Positions 7,698 through 16,650 of a stretch of 60,186 nucleotides of DNA are shown here, piece after piece (the first letter of the stretch is position 1; each line of letters opens with the position of its first letter). This stretch comes from Methylobacterium ajmalii. Its GTDB lineage: Bacteria; Pseudomonadota; Alphaproteobacteria; Rhizobiales; Beijerinckiaceae. The notes below the pieces were generated by a model. The model was not told where the DNA came from. It worked only from the letters and a program-made list of their open reading frames with translations, and ran no database searches. The stretch covers positions 1-60,186 of the forward strand of contig NZ_JACWCT010000128.1 of assembly GCF_016613415.1 (NCBI RefSeq), in the 5' to 3' direction. The translations under genes were made by a program, and so were the position numbers.

Positions 7698-9575
7698 TCA
7701 GGCAGCTTGCCGGCTCGCCGGGCCGGCGACCCGGACGCGGTGCCCGGGCTCGATCTCGGTCATGGTGCCGGCCACGCCGCCGGTGAGGCGGTAGGGCTCG
7801 GGCCAGCTCGCCGGGTCGGAGAACCGGTCGCTCATCAGGAGTTTCAGGTCGAGGGGGTGGTCGAGGTCGGGCTCGGGCACGGCGGCGAGGAGCGCCCGGG
7901 TGTAGGGGTGGGCCGGGTTCTTGAAGAGCGCGTCCTTCGACGCCTCCTCGACGATGTAGCCCCGGCACATGACGGCGATCGTATCGGCGATGTAGTCGAC
8001 CACCGCGAGGTTGTGGGAGACGAACAGGTACGAGACGCCGAGGCTCGCCTGCAGGTCCTTCAGGAGGTTGAGCACCTGCGCCTGGACCGAGACGTCGAGG
8101 GCCGAGACCGGCTCGTCGCAGAGCAGCACCCGGGGCTTCAGGGCGAGCGCCCGGGCGATGCCGAGGCGCTGGCGCTGGCCGCCCGAGAAGGCATGCGGGT
8201 AGCGCCGCAGGGACGCCTGGTCGAGCCCGACCATGTCCAGGAGTTCCTTGGCGCGTTCGTAGCGCTCGTCGGCGGTGCCGACGCCGTGGATGCGCAGGGG
8301 CTCGGTCAGGAGCTCGTAGACCGTCATGCGCGGGTTGAGCGACGAGAACGGGTCCTGGAACACGAACTGGACCGCCCGGCGAAAGTCTTTCAGCTCCCGG
8401 TCCTTGAGCGCGAAGACGTCGCGGGGGCCGCGCCCCGAGCCGTCGTCGAAGGTCACGGTGCCGGCGTCCGGCCGCAGGGCCCGCATCACCACCTTCGAGA
8501 GGGTGGTCTTGCCGCAGCCCGACTCGCCGACGAGGCCGAGCGTCCGGCCCGGATGCAGGCTCAAGGACACGCCGTTGACGGCGTTGATGGTGCGGGTCTT
8601 TCCCTTGAACCAGCCCGAGCGCAGGGTGAAGGACTTGCGCACCCCCTCGATGGCCAGGAGCGGTCCGGCCGGGTCGGGCCGGTGCGGCTCGCCGGCCTTG
8701 CGGGCGAGCACCGCGCTCCTCACCTCGCGGATCGGGGTCAGGCGCTCGCCGGGCGCCATGTGGAAGCGCGGCACCGCCCGCATCAGGGCCTTGAGGTAGG
8801 GATGGCCGGGATGGCGGAAGATCTCCTCCCGCGAGCCCGCCTCCATCACCCGGCCGCGATACATGACCACCACGTCGTCGGCCATGTTCGCCACCACGCC
8901 GAGATCGTGGGTGATGAGCAGCATCGCCATGCCGGTCTCGGCCTGCAGCTCGCGCATCAGCTCCAGGATCTGGGCCTGCGTGGTGACATCGAGCGCCGTG
9001 GTCGGCTCGTCGGCGATGAGGAGCGCCGGCCTCGTGATCAGCGCCATCGCGATCATCGCGCGCTGGCGCAGCCCCCCGGACAATTCGAACGGGTAGGTGA
9101 CGAGCGCCCGCTTCGGATCCGGGAAGCCGACGCGGTCGAACACCTCGATCGCCCTCGCCTTGGCCTGGTCGGCCGAGACGTCGGCGTGGAGGCGCAGGGC
9201 CTCGGTGACCTGGTCGCCGACGGTGTGGAGCGGCGACAGCGAGGTCATCGGCTCCTGGAAGATCATCGCGATGCGCCCGCCGCGCAGGGCCTGCATGCGG
9301 GCGGAATCGGCCTTGAGCGCCGCGATGTCGGTGCCGCCGGCGGGACCCGCCGGATCGGAGAGGCGGATGCTCCCGCCCGAGATCCGCGCGACCTTCGGCA
9401 GGATCTGCAGGATCGCCTGCGCGGTGACCGACTTGCCCGAGCCCGACTCGCCGACGAGCGCCACGGTGCGGCCCGCCGGCACGTCGAGGGACAGGCCGTC
9501 GACCGCCCGGAACGCGCCGGAATCGGTCGAGAAATCGACCCGGAGGTCGCGGATCGACAGGAGCGGAGCCGTCAT
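7698..9575 (-). CDS. ABC transporter double ATPase (fused OppD-OppF type)
   Basis: 625 residues with two complete nucleotide-binding domains. Domain 1 (about 5-275): Walker A GESGSGKSVTAQ, signature LSGGLRQRAMIA, Walker B LLIADEPTTALD. Domain 2 (about 300-560): Walker A GESGCGKTTLSK, signature FSGGQRQRLGIA, Walker B VLLCDEPVSALD. Each domain ends in the oligopeptide-transporter tail pattern HP.HPY..ALM/LLAAVP. The fused form (like YejF or DdpD-F fusions) supplies both ATPases for the permease pair of this operon. ATG 9575 overlaps the glycosyltransferase-deacetylase stop by 4 nt, tying transport to glycan genes in one transcript. Confidence 0.95.
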   Translation of the reverse strand: MTAPLLSIRDLRVDFSTDSGAFRAVDGLSLDVPAGRTVALVGESGSGKSVTAQAILQILPKVARISGGSIRLSDPAGPAGGTDIAALKADSARMQALRGGRIAMIFQEPMTSLSPLHTVGDQVTEALRLHADVSADQAKARAIEVFDRVGFPDPKRALVTYPFELSGGLRQRAMIAMALITRPALLIADEPTTALDVTTQAQILELMRELQAETGMAMLLITHDLGVVANMADDVVVMYRGRVMEAGSREEIFRHPGHPYLKALMRAVPRFHMAPGERLTPIREVRSAVLARKAGEPHRPDPAGPLLAIEGVRKSFTLRSGWFKGKTRTINAVNGVSLSLHPGRTLGLVGESGCGKTTLSKVVMRALRPDAGTVTFDDGSGRGPRDVFALKDRELKDFRRAVQFVFQDPFSSLNPRMTVYELLTEPLRIHGVGTADERYERAKELLDMVGLDQASLRRYPHAFSGGQRQRLGIARALALKPRVLLCDEPVSALDVSVQAQVLNLLKDLQASLGVSYLFVSHNLAVVDYIADTIAVMCRGYIVEEASKDALFKNPAHPYTRALLAAVPEPDLDHPLDLKLLMSDRFSDPASWPEPYRLTGGVAGTMTEIEPGHRVRVAGPASRQAA

Positions 9576-11548
9576 CCTGATGCCGTGCTGTCCTCTCGGG
9601 GCGGGGGCGCCCCCGGATCACCGCGGAAGATAGGGCCCGGTTGTGACACGGGCAGCGGCGGGTTCGCAAACAATGCGGCGGCGCGCGATATTGTCGGAGG
9701 CCGGCTTTTGGCCGCACGATCCGCGAGGCGGTCGAGGAAACGGGCGCAGAACGCCCAGGTCGCGTCGTCCTGCACGAGGTGATGGGTGAGGAGCCCGACC
9801 GGGCCGCCGCCCGCGACCGCCGCGGCCGCCCGGTCGATCACGCCGTCCGGGTCGGCGAGCCCGCCGCCGGAGCGCCAGGCCACCGGGTCAACCGCCGCAT
9901 GGGCCTGGACCAGGCCGGGCACCGGGGCGACGGGGGCTGCGGCCGAGAGGCCGCGATAGCCGATCCCCGGCAGAATCCCGGGCAGGTCGGGGGCGAGACG
10001 GTTCCAGGGCGGCACCAGCACCGGCAGCAGGCGGGGGCCGAGGCGGGCGCGGGCGAGCGCCAGGGCCTCGGCGGCGTCGGCCCGCAAGACCGCGAGGAGG
10101 CGGTGGGGGCCGAACTCGGCCTTCCTGGCGCCCTGCGGGGCGTGGTCGGCGTGGGCGAGACCATGGACCAGGAGGTCGACGCCGCTCTCGCCCGCAAGCC
10201 GCGCCGCCAGCGACGGCTCGGCCCGGGCCGGCACCGCGGCGAGCGCCACCGGCCAGCCGGTGCGGGCCGCCAGGGCGAGCAGGCGATCGAGGGCCGGGGT
10301 GTGGGCGACCGCGTCGTCGTCGCGCCACCAGAGCGCGATCGCGCGGCCTTCGCCCGCGGCGCGGTCCAGCGCCTCGGTGAGGGGAGTGAAGTCGATGGAT
10401 GGAGGAAGGCTGAGATGGGAACCGGCGCCATCCCGCATCGCCGCGACGATCGCCACGCTCCGCCGTGCCCCGTCGCACGCGATGGCGTGGCGCACGCCCG
10501 GCAGCGGAGCGGCCTGGACCGCCCCGGCCAGGCTCTCGGCCGTCAGCGCGCCCTCCGGCAGCACCCGGGCGAGGCCGTGGGCCGCGAGCGTGTCGGCGCG
10601 CAGGCGCTGCTCCATCTCGTAGCCGGCCTCGAACGGCACCAGCACGGCCGGGCAGCCGCTCCGCAGGAGGTCGAGCACGGTGTTGTAGCCGGCCTGGCTG
10701 ACGGACAGCGCCGCCCCGGCGAGCAGCGCGCGGAAATCCGGCCGCGCCCGCTCGACCACCGCGTTCGCGGGCGCGGAGTCCCGCAGGGCGGCGAAGGCCG
10801 GCTCGGGCACGGCGCGGCCGACGAGGATGTGCCAGGACAGGCCGGGCGTGAGGATGGCGGCGGCGACCGCGGCTTCCTGCAGCGGCAGGCCGGCGGCGCT
10901 CGACCCGCCCGAGACGACGATGCCGGATCGCGGACCGTTCGGCGCGGGCACGGCCTCGCCGTCGTCGACGTAGCCGGTGTAGCGCAGGCGCGGGGCCAGA
11001 TCCGGCGTGACCGGCCAGGAGGCGTCGAGTGGCAGGAAGGCGGGATCGCCGTGGACCAGCACGGCGTCGTAGGCGGTCAGGCGCGCATGGGTGGCGGCGA
11101 TGCGATCCGGGCGGCTTGGGGTCGCCAGGATGTCGCGGATCGACGCGAGGAGCAGGGGGCGGGGAACGGCCGCCCGCACGGCCTCGACCAGCGCCTCGAA
11201 TTCCGGTGCCAGCACCCGGCGTCCGAACGGGTAGAGCTCGGTGATCACCGCGTCGGGTGCGGCCTCGGCGAAGGCGGCGACGAGGCCGTCGCGGCGCGCG
11301 GCCAGGCGCTCCGCCGACACGGGCGCGCCGTCGGGATCGAGCAGCGTGGTGAAGGCGGTGCCGACGATGCGCAGGGGCGGCAGCTGCACCAGGCGCACGC
11401 CGTCGAGGCGCGGCAGGGCCGCGGGCATCCCGCCCGACACCAGCGTCACCGCGTGGCCGGCGCCCGCGAAGGCCCGCGCCAGGGCGGCCGCCCGGGTCAG
11501 GTGCCCGGCGCCCAGCAGGTGCGTGACGGCGATCAGGATCCGGCTCAT
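9572..11548 (-). CDS. Two-domain protein: MurG/GT28-like glycosyltransferase fused to NodB-like polysaccharide deacetylase domain
   Basis: 658 residues. Residues 1 to about 350 look like a GT-B enzyme: ILIAVTHLLGAGHLTRAAAL at the N-terminus, and the C-terminal donor site GIVVSGGSS plus SVSQAGYNTVLDLL..GCPAVLVPF with a following EQ, as in MurG/GT28. From about 370 the protein switches to a deacetylase-like fold: ALWWRDDDA (catalytic Asp region), LLVHGLAHADH (H-x4-H-type metal site) and a VPPWNRL strand (motif 3 R/W). A C-terminal Pro-rich tail closes it. The fusion suggests transfer of a sugar and removal of an acyl group on one product. It overlaps the genes on both sides by 4 nt. Confidence 0.78.
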   Translation of the reverse strand: MSRILIAVTHLLGAGHLTRAAALARAFAGAGHAVTLVSGGMPAALPRLDGVRLVQLPPLRIVGTAFTTLLDPDGAPVSAERLAARRDGLVAAFAEAAPDAVITELYPFGRRVLAPEFEALVEAVRAAVPRPLLLASIRDILATPSRPDRIAATHARLTAYDAVLVHGDPAFLPLDASWPVTPDLAPRLRYTGYVDDGEAVPAPNGPRSGIVVSGGSSAAGLPLQEAAVAAAILTPGLSWHILVGRAVPEPAFAALRDSAPANAVVERARPDFRALLAGAALSVSQAGYNTVLDLLRSGCPAVLVPFEAGYEMEQRLRADTLAAHGLARVLPEGALTAESLAGAVQAAPLPGVRHAIACDGARRSVAIVAAMRDGAGSHLSLPPSIDFTPLTEALDRAAGEGRAIALWWRDDDAVAHTPALDRLLALAARTGWPVALAAVPARAEPSLAARLAGESGVDLLVHGLAHADHAPQGARKAEFGPHRLLAVLRADAAEALALARARLGPRLLPVLVPPWNRLAPDLPGILPGIGYRGLSAAAPVAPVPGLVQAHAAVDPVAWRSGGGLADPDGVIDRAAAAVAGGGPVGLLTHHLVQDDATWAFCARFLDRLADRAAKSRPPTISRAAALFANPPLPVSQPGPIFRGDPGAPPPREDSTASG

Positions 11549-12642
11549 GCCCGGGGTGCCTGCAGGAGGGGGGAGAGCGTGTCGCGCAGGATCGCGGCGG
11601 CCCGGTCGAGGCTGCGCTCCTCGCGCACGAAGGCGAGGGCGCCCGCGCGCATCGCGGCGAGCCGGTCGGGTCGGTCGGCGAGGGTGCGGATCGCGGCGGC
11701 GAGGGCGGCCGCGTCGCCGGGGGGCGTCACCCGGCCGGTCAGCCCGTCCCGCACCACGTCCGGCACGCCGCCATAGGCGCCGGCCACCACCGGGCAGCCA
11801 TGGGCCTGCGCCTCCAGGAGCGCCATGCCGTAGGCCTCGTTGACGGCTGGCCAGACCAGGAGGTCGGCGGTGGCGTAGAGGGTCGAGAGCGCATCGGGCG
11901 CCACCGCGCCGTGCCGGCGCACCCGGGCGCCGAACGGGGCGAGCAGGTCCGTCACCGCCGCCGCGGCCGGACCGTCGCCGGCGACGTCGAGGGTCCAGTC
12001 GATGTCGCCGAGCCGCGCCAGCGCCTCGGCCAGCAGCCGGTAGGAGGCGAGCTTGTCGCCTTCGCGCATCATCGCGACGGTGAGGAGGCGCAGGGGACCG
12101 CGCACCCGGTCGGCCGCTCCGGTCGGCCACTCCGCCAAGTCGAGGAAGGGCGGCAGTTCCGCCAGCCCCTGGCGCGCCGGCCGCGCGGCCTCGAGCGCCG
12201 GCCGGTCGCGGCGGTTAATCACCAGGATCAGGTCGGCGGCATCGAGCGCCGCCTCCGCGCCCGCATGGCCCAGCGCGTGCGGGCCGTTCGCGCGCTTGGG
12301 CGAACGCGACCCCTCCGCCACCACGTAGGGGATGCCGAACGCCGCGGCGACCGCCGGGCCGATCCAGTCCGGCGCCTTGTAGTAGACGTGGTAGGTGAAC
12401 CAGAGCGCGGGCGGGTCGGAAGACCAGGCGGCGATCAGGCGTCCGGCCTCGGCCAGCGATTCCTCCCTCACGCCCGGATGCCGCGCCCCGTCGGGATCGC
12501 GGGTGCGCAGGGTGCTGGCGACCTCCGGGGCGAAGCCCGCCGCCGCCAGCGCCCGCAGGAGGAGCCGCGCCATTGTGCGCTCGCCGGAGGGCACCGGGTG
12601 GTCCGGGGCCTTGAGCGGCGCGTAGAAGGCGACGCGGGTCAT
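11545..12642 (-). CDS. Glycosyltransferase family 4 protein
   Basis: 365 residues. The GT4 acceptor half begins MTRVAFYAPLKAPDHPVPSG with the SGERTMARLL loop. The donor half has LRLLTVAMMREGDK, the DVAGDGPAAAAV segment and the EX7E region VNEAYGMALLEAQAHGCPVV with AGAYGGVPDVV. These are the hallmarks of retaining GT4 enzymes using nucleotide-sugars. No membrane segment is visible, so it is cytosolic or peripheral. It lies between another GT4 gene and the fusion gene, with ATGA overlaps at each end. Sugar specificity cannot be told. Confidence 0.88.
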   Translation of the reverse strand: MTRVAFYAPLKAPDHPVPSGERTMARLLLRALAAAGFAPEVASTLRTRDPDGARHPGVREESLAEAGRLIAAWSSDPPALWFTYHVYYKAPDWIGPAVAAAFGIPYVVAEGSRSPKRANGPHALGHAGAEAALDAADLILVINRRDRPALEAARPARQGLAELPPFLDLAEWPTGAADRVRGPLRLLTVAMMREGDKLASYRLLAEALARLGDIDWTLDVAGDGPAAAAVTDLLAPFGARVRRHGAVAPDALSTLYATADLLVWPAVNEAYGMALLEAQAHGCPVVAGAYGGVPDVVRDGLTGRVTPPGDAAALAAAIRTLADRPDRLAAMRAGALAFVREERSLDRAAAILRDTLSPLLQAPRA

Positions 12643-13883
12643 CGCCGGGCCGCGTCGCCGAGCAGGCGCGCGACGGTGTCGAACCCGGCCTCGGCGCCGA
12701 ACTCGGCCTCGAGGCGGGCGAGTGCCGCGGCGGCGAGGCGGGTCCGCTCGGCGGGATCGCGGGCCAGCAGGTTGACGGCATTCGAGAGCGCGCCCCAGTC
12801 GCCGGGCACCACCAGCCGGCCCTCGATCCCGTCGCGCAGGAATTCGGGGATGCCGGCGAAGTCGGTCGCGACGACGCAGAGCCCCTGCGAGGCCGCCTCC
12901 ATGATCACGTTGGGCAGCCCGTCCCGGTCGCCCGAGGGCGCGCGCTTGGCCGGCAGCACGAACAGGTCGGCCTCGCGCAGGAGCGCCACCACCTCGGGCT
13001 GGGGTTTCGCTCCCAGGAAGACCACCTTCTGGCCGAGGCCGAGCGCGGCGGCCTTGGCCCGCAACGCCGCCAGCTCCTCGCCGCCGCCGACATGGGCGAG
13101 GCGCCAGTGCAGATCCGGCGGCAGGGCCGCGAGGGCGTCCAGAAGGTCGTCGAACCCCTTCTTCGCCACCGCGCGGCCGACGCTGACGACCCGCAGGGGA
13201 TCGGCCGGGTCCGACCCGTCCCGCGCCGGGCGGGACTCCGGGGGAGGGGGAAACCGCGACAGGTCGAGGCCGTGATAGACGAGCGAGACCCGGTCCGGCC
13301 CGGCCGCGACCTCGCGCAGCCGCGCCGCGCCCGCCGCCGTGCAGGTCACCGCGAAGGCGAGGCGGGGATCGTCGAGCTTGCCCGCGAGCTCCCAGTCCGG
13401 CGTGGTCCAGATGTCCTTGGCGTGGGCCGAGGCGCTCCATCGCCGCCCGGTCAGCGCGGCGGCGTAGCGTGCCACGGAGGCCGGGGTGTGCAGGTAGTGG
13501 ACGTGGATGTGGTCGGTCTGTGCCGGCAACTCACGGGCCAGCACCAGGGCCTGGCCGAGGCGCCGGCCGCGATTGGCGGTGAAGTCCCGGGCGAGGTCGC
13601 GGCGGGCGAGCGCCAGGAAGGTCCACAGGCCCGGCCGGCGCAGGGCCGAGACGGCGCCGCGCAGCACCCGCCAGGGCGCCTGGTAGAGGTATTCGGGCAG
13701 GTAGGAGACCGGCGCGCGGATCTTGCGGTGCATCGGATGCACGGCGCCGTCATGCGGGCGGCGAAGCGACCAGATCGCGAGGTCGAGGCCCCGCGCCTCG
13801 AGCCCCAGCAGCTCCTGGGCGATGAAGGTCTCGGACAGGCGCGGGTAGCCCTTGACGAGGACGGCGATGCGGAGCGGGGGCAT
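12639..13883 (-). CDS. Glycosyltransferase family 4 protein (colanic-acid/exopolysaccharide type)
   Basis: 414 residues. Starts RIAVLVKGYPRLSETFIAQEL, the signature opening of the WcaL/AmsK-like GT4 group that acts on exopolysaccharide repeat units. HVHYLHTPASVARYAA and the SASAHAKDIW motif sit in the acceptor half. The donor half contains VVSVGRAVAKKGFDDLLDAL, HVGGGEE and DGLPNVIMEAASQGLCVVAT (the EX7E equivalent is the E of IMEA). It begins 27 nt after the stop of the first glycosyltransferase and overlaps the next by 4 nt. Confidence 0.9.
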   Translation of the reverse strand: MPPLRIAVLVKGYPRLSETFIAQELLGLEARGLDLAIWSLRRPHDGAVHPMHRKIRAPVSYLPEYLYQAPWRVLRGAVSALRRPGLWTFLALARRDLARDFTANRGRRLGQALVLARELPAQTDHIHVHYLHTPASVARYAAALTGRRWSASAHAKDIWTTPDWELAGKLDDPRLAFAVTCTAAGAARLREVAAGPDRVSLVYHGLDLSRFPPPPESRPARDGSDPADPLRVVSVGRAVAKKGFDDLLDALAALPPDLHWRLAHVGGGEELAALRAKAAALGLGQKVVFLGAKPQPEVVALLREADLFVLPAKRAPSGDRDGLPNVIMEAASQGLCVVATDFAGIPEFLRDGIEGRLVVPGDWGALSNAVNLLARDPAERTRLAAAALARLEAEFGAEAGFDTVARLLGDAARR

Positions 13884-13910
13884 ACGGTCGGGGGTTCGGG
13901 AGAGGAGGGC

Positions 13911-15125
13911 TTACTCGGCCGCCACGCAGGCGGCGTCGGCGGTGGCGGCGAGACGGCGGATCGCCGGCAGGCCGTCGAGGAGGCCGGGGATCGGCCGCGC
14001 GGAGGGGGCGGGCCGGTGCGGCAGGGCGGCGAGCGCCTCCGCCATCCGGGCGGTCTCGTTCGCCGTGGATTCGTCGGCGTCGCCGGGCTCGATCACGCCG
14101 ACGAGGCCGAGCCGGGCGGCGGCCCGGGCCCGGATCAACTGCTCGCGCCGGGGCCGGACCCGCGGCAGGATCAGGGACGGACGATCGAAGGACAGGATCT
14201 CGCAGAAGGTGTTGTAGCCTCCCATCGCCACCACGCCGGCGGCCCGGCGCATCAGCCGCTCCAGCCGGGCATCGAAGCCGAGGGAGGAGAGCCGGGGATG
14301 GGCGGCGATGCGGGCGCTCAGGTCGGCCTGCTCGGCCGACGGGAAGAACGGCCCGAACACCACGAGCGCCGGGTGCTCCAGGGTATGCGCCTCGTAGGCC
14401 CGCACCACCGCCTCGACCAGCTCGACCCCGTCGCCGCCGCCGCCCGGAGTGACGAGGAGGAACGGCTCCCGTGCTGCCGCCTCGGAGCCTTCGGGTTCGG
14501 GCGCCTCGCGCCGGAGGTAGCCAGTATAGGTCAGGCGCCCGGACACGCCCGCCGGCAGCGTCAGCCCGTCGAGGGGCGCGTAGATCGCCTCGAGGCCGTA
14601 GACCCAGAGCGAATCATAGAGCGGCAGCACCGCGAGCGCGCCCTTGCGCTCCCATTCGGGCGCCAGCAGGTCCGGATCGTCGAGGACGTCGCGCAGGCCC
14701 AGCACCAGCCGGCAGCCGCGGGCCTTGAGCCGGTGGAGCGCTGGCAGCACCTCGCCGTGGAAGCCCGCCGGCTCCTTGTCGACGAGGAAGAGGTCGGGGT
14801 CGAAGCGCTCGGCGACGTGGCGGATCAGGGCGGCGCGGGTCGCCACCACCTCGTCGAGGCCGTGGCCGGGCCCGAGGCTCTGGTACTCGCCGGAGGCGAG
14901 CTTGGTCACGCCCGGCAGGCGCCGGCAGGTCACTCCCGGGGCGAACCGGAAGGCGTGGCTCACCGGCGAGCCGGACAGGATCACCACCCGCCGCTCCGGC
15001 GCCTCCGCCACCAGCGCGTGCGCGATCGCCCGCGCACGGCGCAGGTGGCCGAGCCCGAACGTGTCGTGCGAGTAGATCAGCACCCGCTGCGGGGACGCGC
15101 CGGGCGGGGGGAAGGGGACCCCCAT
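13911..15125 (-). CDS. GT-B (MurG/GT28-like) glycosyltransferase, first gene of the operon
   Basis: 404 residues from ATG 15125; a GTG at 15188 would add 21 residues and cannot be excluded. N-terminal RVLIYSHDTFGLGHLRRARAIAHAL is a glycine-rich GT-B acceptor loop as in MurG-like proteins. The C-terminal half has LLVTPGGGGDGVELVEAV, VVAMGGYNTFCEILSFDRPSLILPR and R.EQLIRA, the donor-site pattern of GT28. It resembles the N-terminal part of the fusion protein at 9572-11548, so the operon carries two members of this fold. Its promoter must lie in 15126-15465, shared with the divergent amidohydrolase gene. Confidence 0.82.
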   Translation of the reverse strand: MGVPFPPPGASPQRVLIYSHDTFGLGHLRRARAIAHALVAEAPERRVVILSGSPVSHAFRFAPGVTCRRLPGVTKLASGEYQSLGPGHGLDEVVATRAALIRHVAERFDPDLFLVDKEPAGFHGEVLPALHRLKARGCRLVLGLRDVLDDPDLLAPEWERKGALAVLPLYDSLWVYGLEAIYAPLDGLTLPAGVSGRLTYTGYLRREAPEPEGSEAAAREPFLLVTPGGGGDGVELVEAVVRAYEAHTLEHPALVVFGPFFPSAEQADLSARIAAHPRLSSLGFDARLERLMRRAAGVVAMGGYNTFCEILSFDRPSLILPRVRPRREQLIRARAAARLGLVGVIEPGDADESTANETARMAEALAALPHRPAPSARPIPGLLDGLPAIRRLAATADAACVAAE

Positions 15126-15465
15126 CAGGCGCGCGTCGCGATCCGCGAGGACGCGGCCGTCCCGGCACAGGAACTGGCGGGGGAGCACGCCCGTGCGGAC
15201 ACGGCGGGCCGAATGCGGCTCAACGGGTTCGGCATCGGGTGGCGGCTCTCCCGGGCGCGGGAGGCCAGACTAGCGCATCCTCCCCCGAGCCGGCTACCCG
15301 GGCCGCGGGATCGCTCCGCGGTTATGGCCAGGCTTGTGGCGCCGGCGCATCGTCGGCCGCCCGAGACGGCGCATCGGCGCGGGTTGGCGACGAAGTTGCA
15401 GGGCGACGCGGGCCCATCTTCCCGCCAAGATTCATCCTCCCGCCAAGAAAAGTCAGGGACCCGCG
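15126..15465. promoter_or_regulatory. Divergent control region between the glycosyltransferase/Opp operon and the amidohydrolase gene
   Basis: 340 bases with no credible gene. A CTCCC...GGGAG hairpin lies at about 15248-15265. The right end has CAGGGA (15454-15459) as ribosome site for the amidohydrolase. I cannot point to a convincing -35/-10 pair. Confidence 0.4.
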
Positions 15466-16569
15466 ATGCCCGAATGCCTCGTCTTCCGCGTGCCGACCCG
15501 GCACCCCGCCGACGTCTCGGGCCTCGACGTCCTGTTCGCCTCCGGCGCGCTCGCCCCGGAGGAGGTCGTCGCGGTGTTCGGCAAGACCGAGGGCAACGGC
15601 TGCGTCAACGACTTCACCCGGCCGCTCGCCGTCATGGCGCTGGAGGCCGCGCTCGGCGCCCGGCTCGGGCTCACCCCGGCCGAGATCGGCGCGCGGGTCG
15701 CGCTCGTGATGTCCGGCGGCACCGAGGGCGGGCTCTCGCCCCACCTGCTGGTCGTCGCCCGGCGCGAGGGGGCCGGCGGTCCCGGCACGGCGCTCGCGGT
15801 CGGCACCGCCTTCACGGACGACTTTCTCCCCGAGGAGATCGGCCGCATGGCGCAGGTGCGGGCGACCGCCGCGGCGGTGGCGCGCGCCATGGCGGCGGCG
15901 GGCCTGACCGACCCGGCCGACGTGCATTTCGTCCAGGTGAAGTGCCCGCTCCTCACCAGCGCCCGCATCCAGGAGGCGGCCGCCCGCGGGCAGGACGTGT
16001 CCACCCACGACACCTACGCGTCGATGGGCCTGTCGCGGGGCGCGTCGGCGCTCGGCATCGGGCTGGCGCTCGGCGAGATCCCGGGCGAGGCCCTCGACGA
16101 TAGCGTGATCGGCACCCGCCCCGACCTTTTCTCAGGTCGCGCCAGCGCCTCGGCGGGGATCGAGCTGATGCGCAACGAGGTGATCGTGCTCGGCAACGCG
16201 CCGGGTTGGAGCGGCCCCTTGCGCATCGCCCACCGGGTGATGCGCGACGGCATCGATCTTCCGGCGATCCAGGGCGCGCTCGCCGAGCTCGGCCTGCCGG
16301 CCTCCGGCCAGCTCCCGCCCGAGGCGGCCGAGCGCGTCGTCGCGCTGCTCGCCAAGGCCGAGCCGACCGGCGACGGGCTGATCCGCGGCCGCCGCCACAT
16401 CATGAACGACGACAGCGACATCAACGCCACGCGCCACGCCCGGGCGCTGGTCGGCGGGGTCGCCGCCGCGGCGATCGGCCGGACGGACCTGTTCGTCTCG
16501 GGTGGGGCCGAGCACCAGGGGCCGGACGGGGGCGGGCCGGTGGCGGTGATCGCGCGGATGAACGGTTAG
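15466..16569 (+). CDS. Ring-opening amidohydrolase (cyanuric acid hydrolase / barbiturase family, AtzD/Bar type)
   Basis: 367 residues, the usual length of AtzD (about 360). The family has three structurally repeated units, each giving a Lys and a Ser to a threefold active site. Visible here are GKTEGNG and MSGGTEGG in unit 1, VKCPLLT and ASMGLSRGASALG in unit 2, and the MNDDSDINATRHAR plus VSGGAEHQGPDGGGPVAVI block in unit 3. Members open s-triazine (cyanuric acid) or pyrimidine (barbiturate) rings by hydrolysis. Which ring is used here cannot be decided. No biuret or ureidomalonate hydrolase gene is adjacent, and the amidase at 20212 is not linked. ATG 15466 is chosen for its CAGGGA site. 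Confidence 0.88.
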   Translation: MPECLVFRVPTRHPADVSGLDVLFASGALAPEEVVAVFGKTEGNGCVNDFTRPLAVMALEAALGARLGLTPAEIGARVALVMSGGTEGGLSPHLLVVARREGAGGPGTALAVGTAFTDDFLPEEIGRMAQVRATAAAVARAMAAAGLTDPADVHFVQVKCPLLTSARIQEAAARGQDVSTHDTYASMGLSRGASALGIGLALGEIPGEALDDSVIGTRPDLFSGRASASAGIELMRNEVIVLGNAPGWSGPLRIAHRVMRDGIDLPAIQGALAELGLPASGQLPPEAAERVVALLAKAEPTGDGLIRGRRHIMNDDSDINATRHARALVGGVAAAAIGRTDLFVSGGAEHQGPDGGGPVAVIARMNG

Positions 16570-16650
16570 ACGGGGCGCGTCCGGCCGAGCCTTCCGCACC
16601 CGGACGCGTTACCCTGACGACGGGGATCACCGTCGGCGTTTGGGGGTGTC

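Noticed and set aside
6789..9782. Very long plus-strand open frame opposite the methyltransferase-like and ATPase genes
   Set aside because: It is antisense to genes with complete Walker and signature motifs. Long antisense frames are expected at this GC content.
13092..16103. Long plus-strand open frame across the glycosyltransferase genes into the amidohydrolase
   Set aside because: It is a shadow of the minus-strand glycosyltransferases and runs out of frame through the real amidohydrolase gene.
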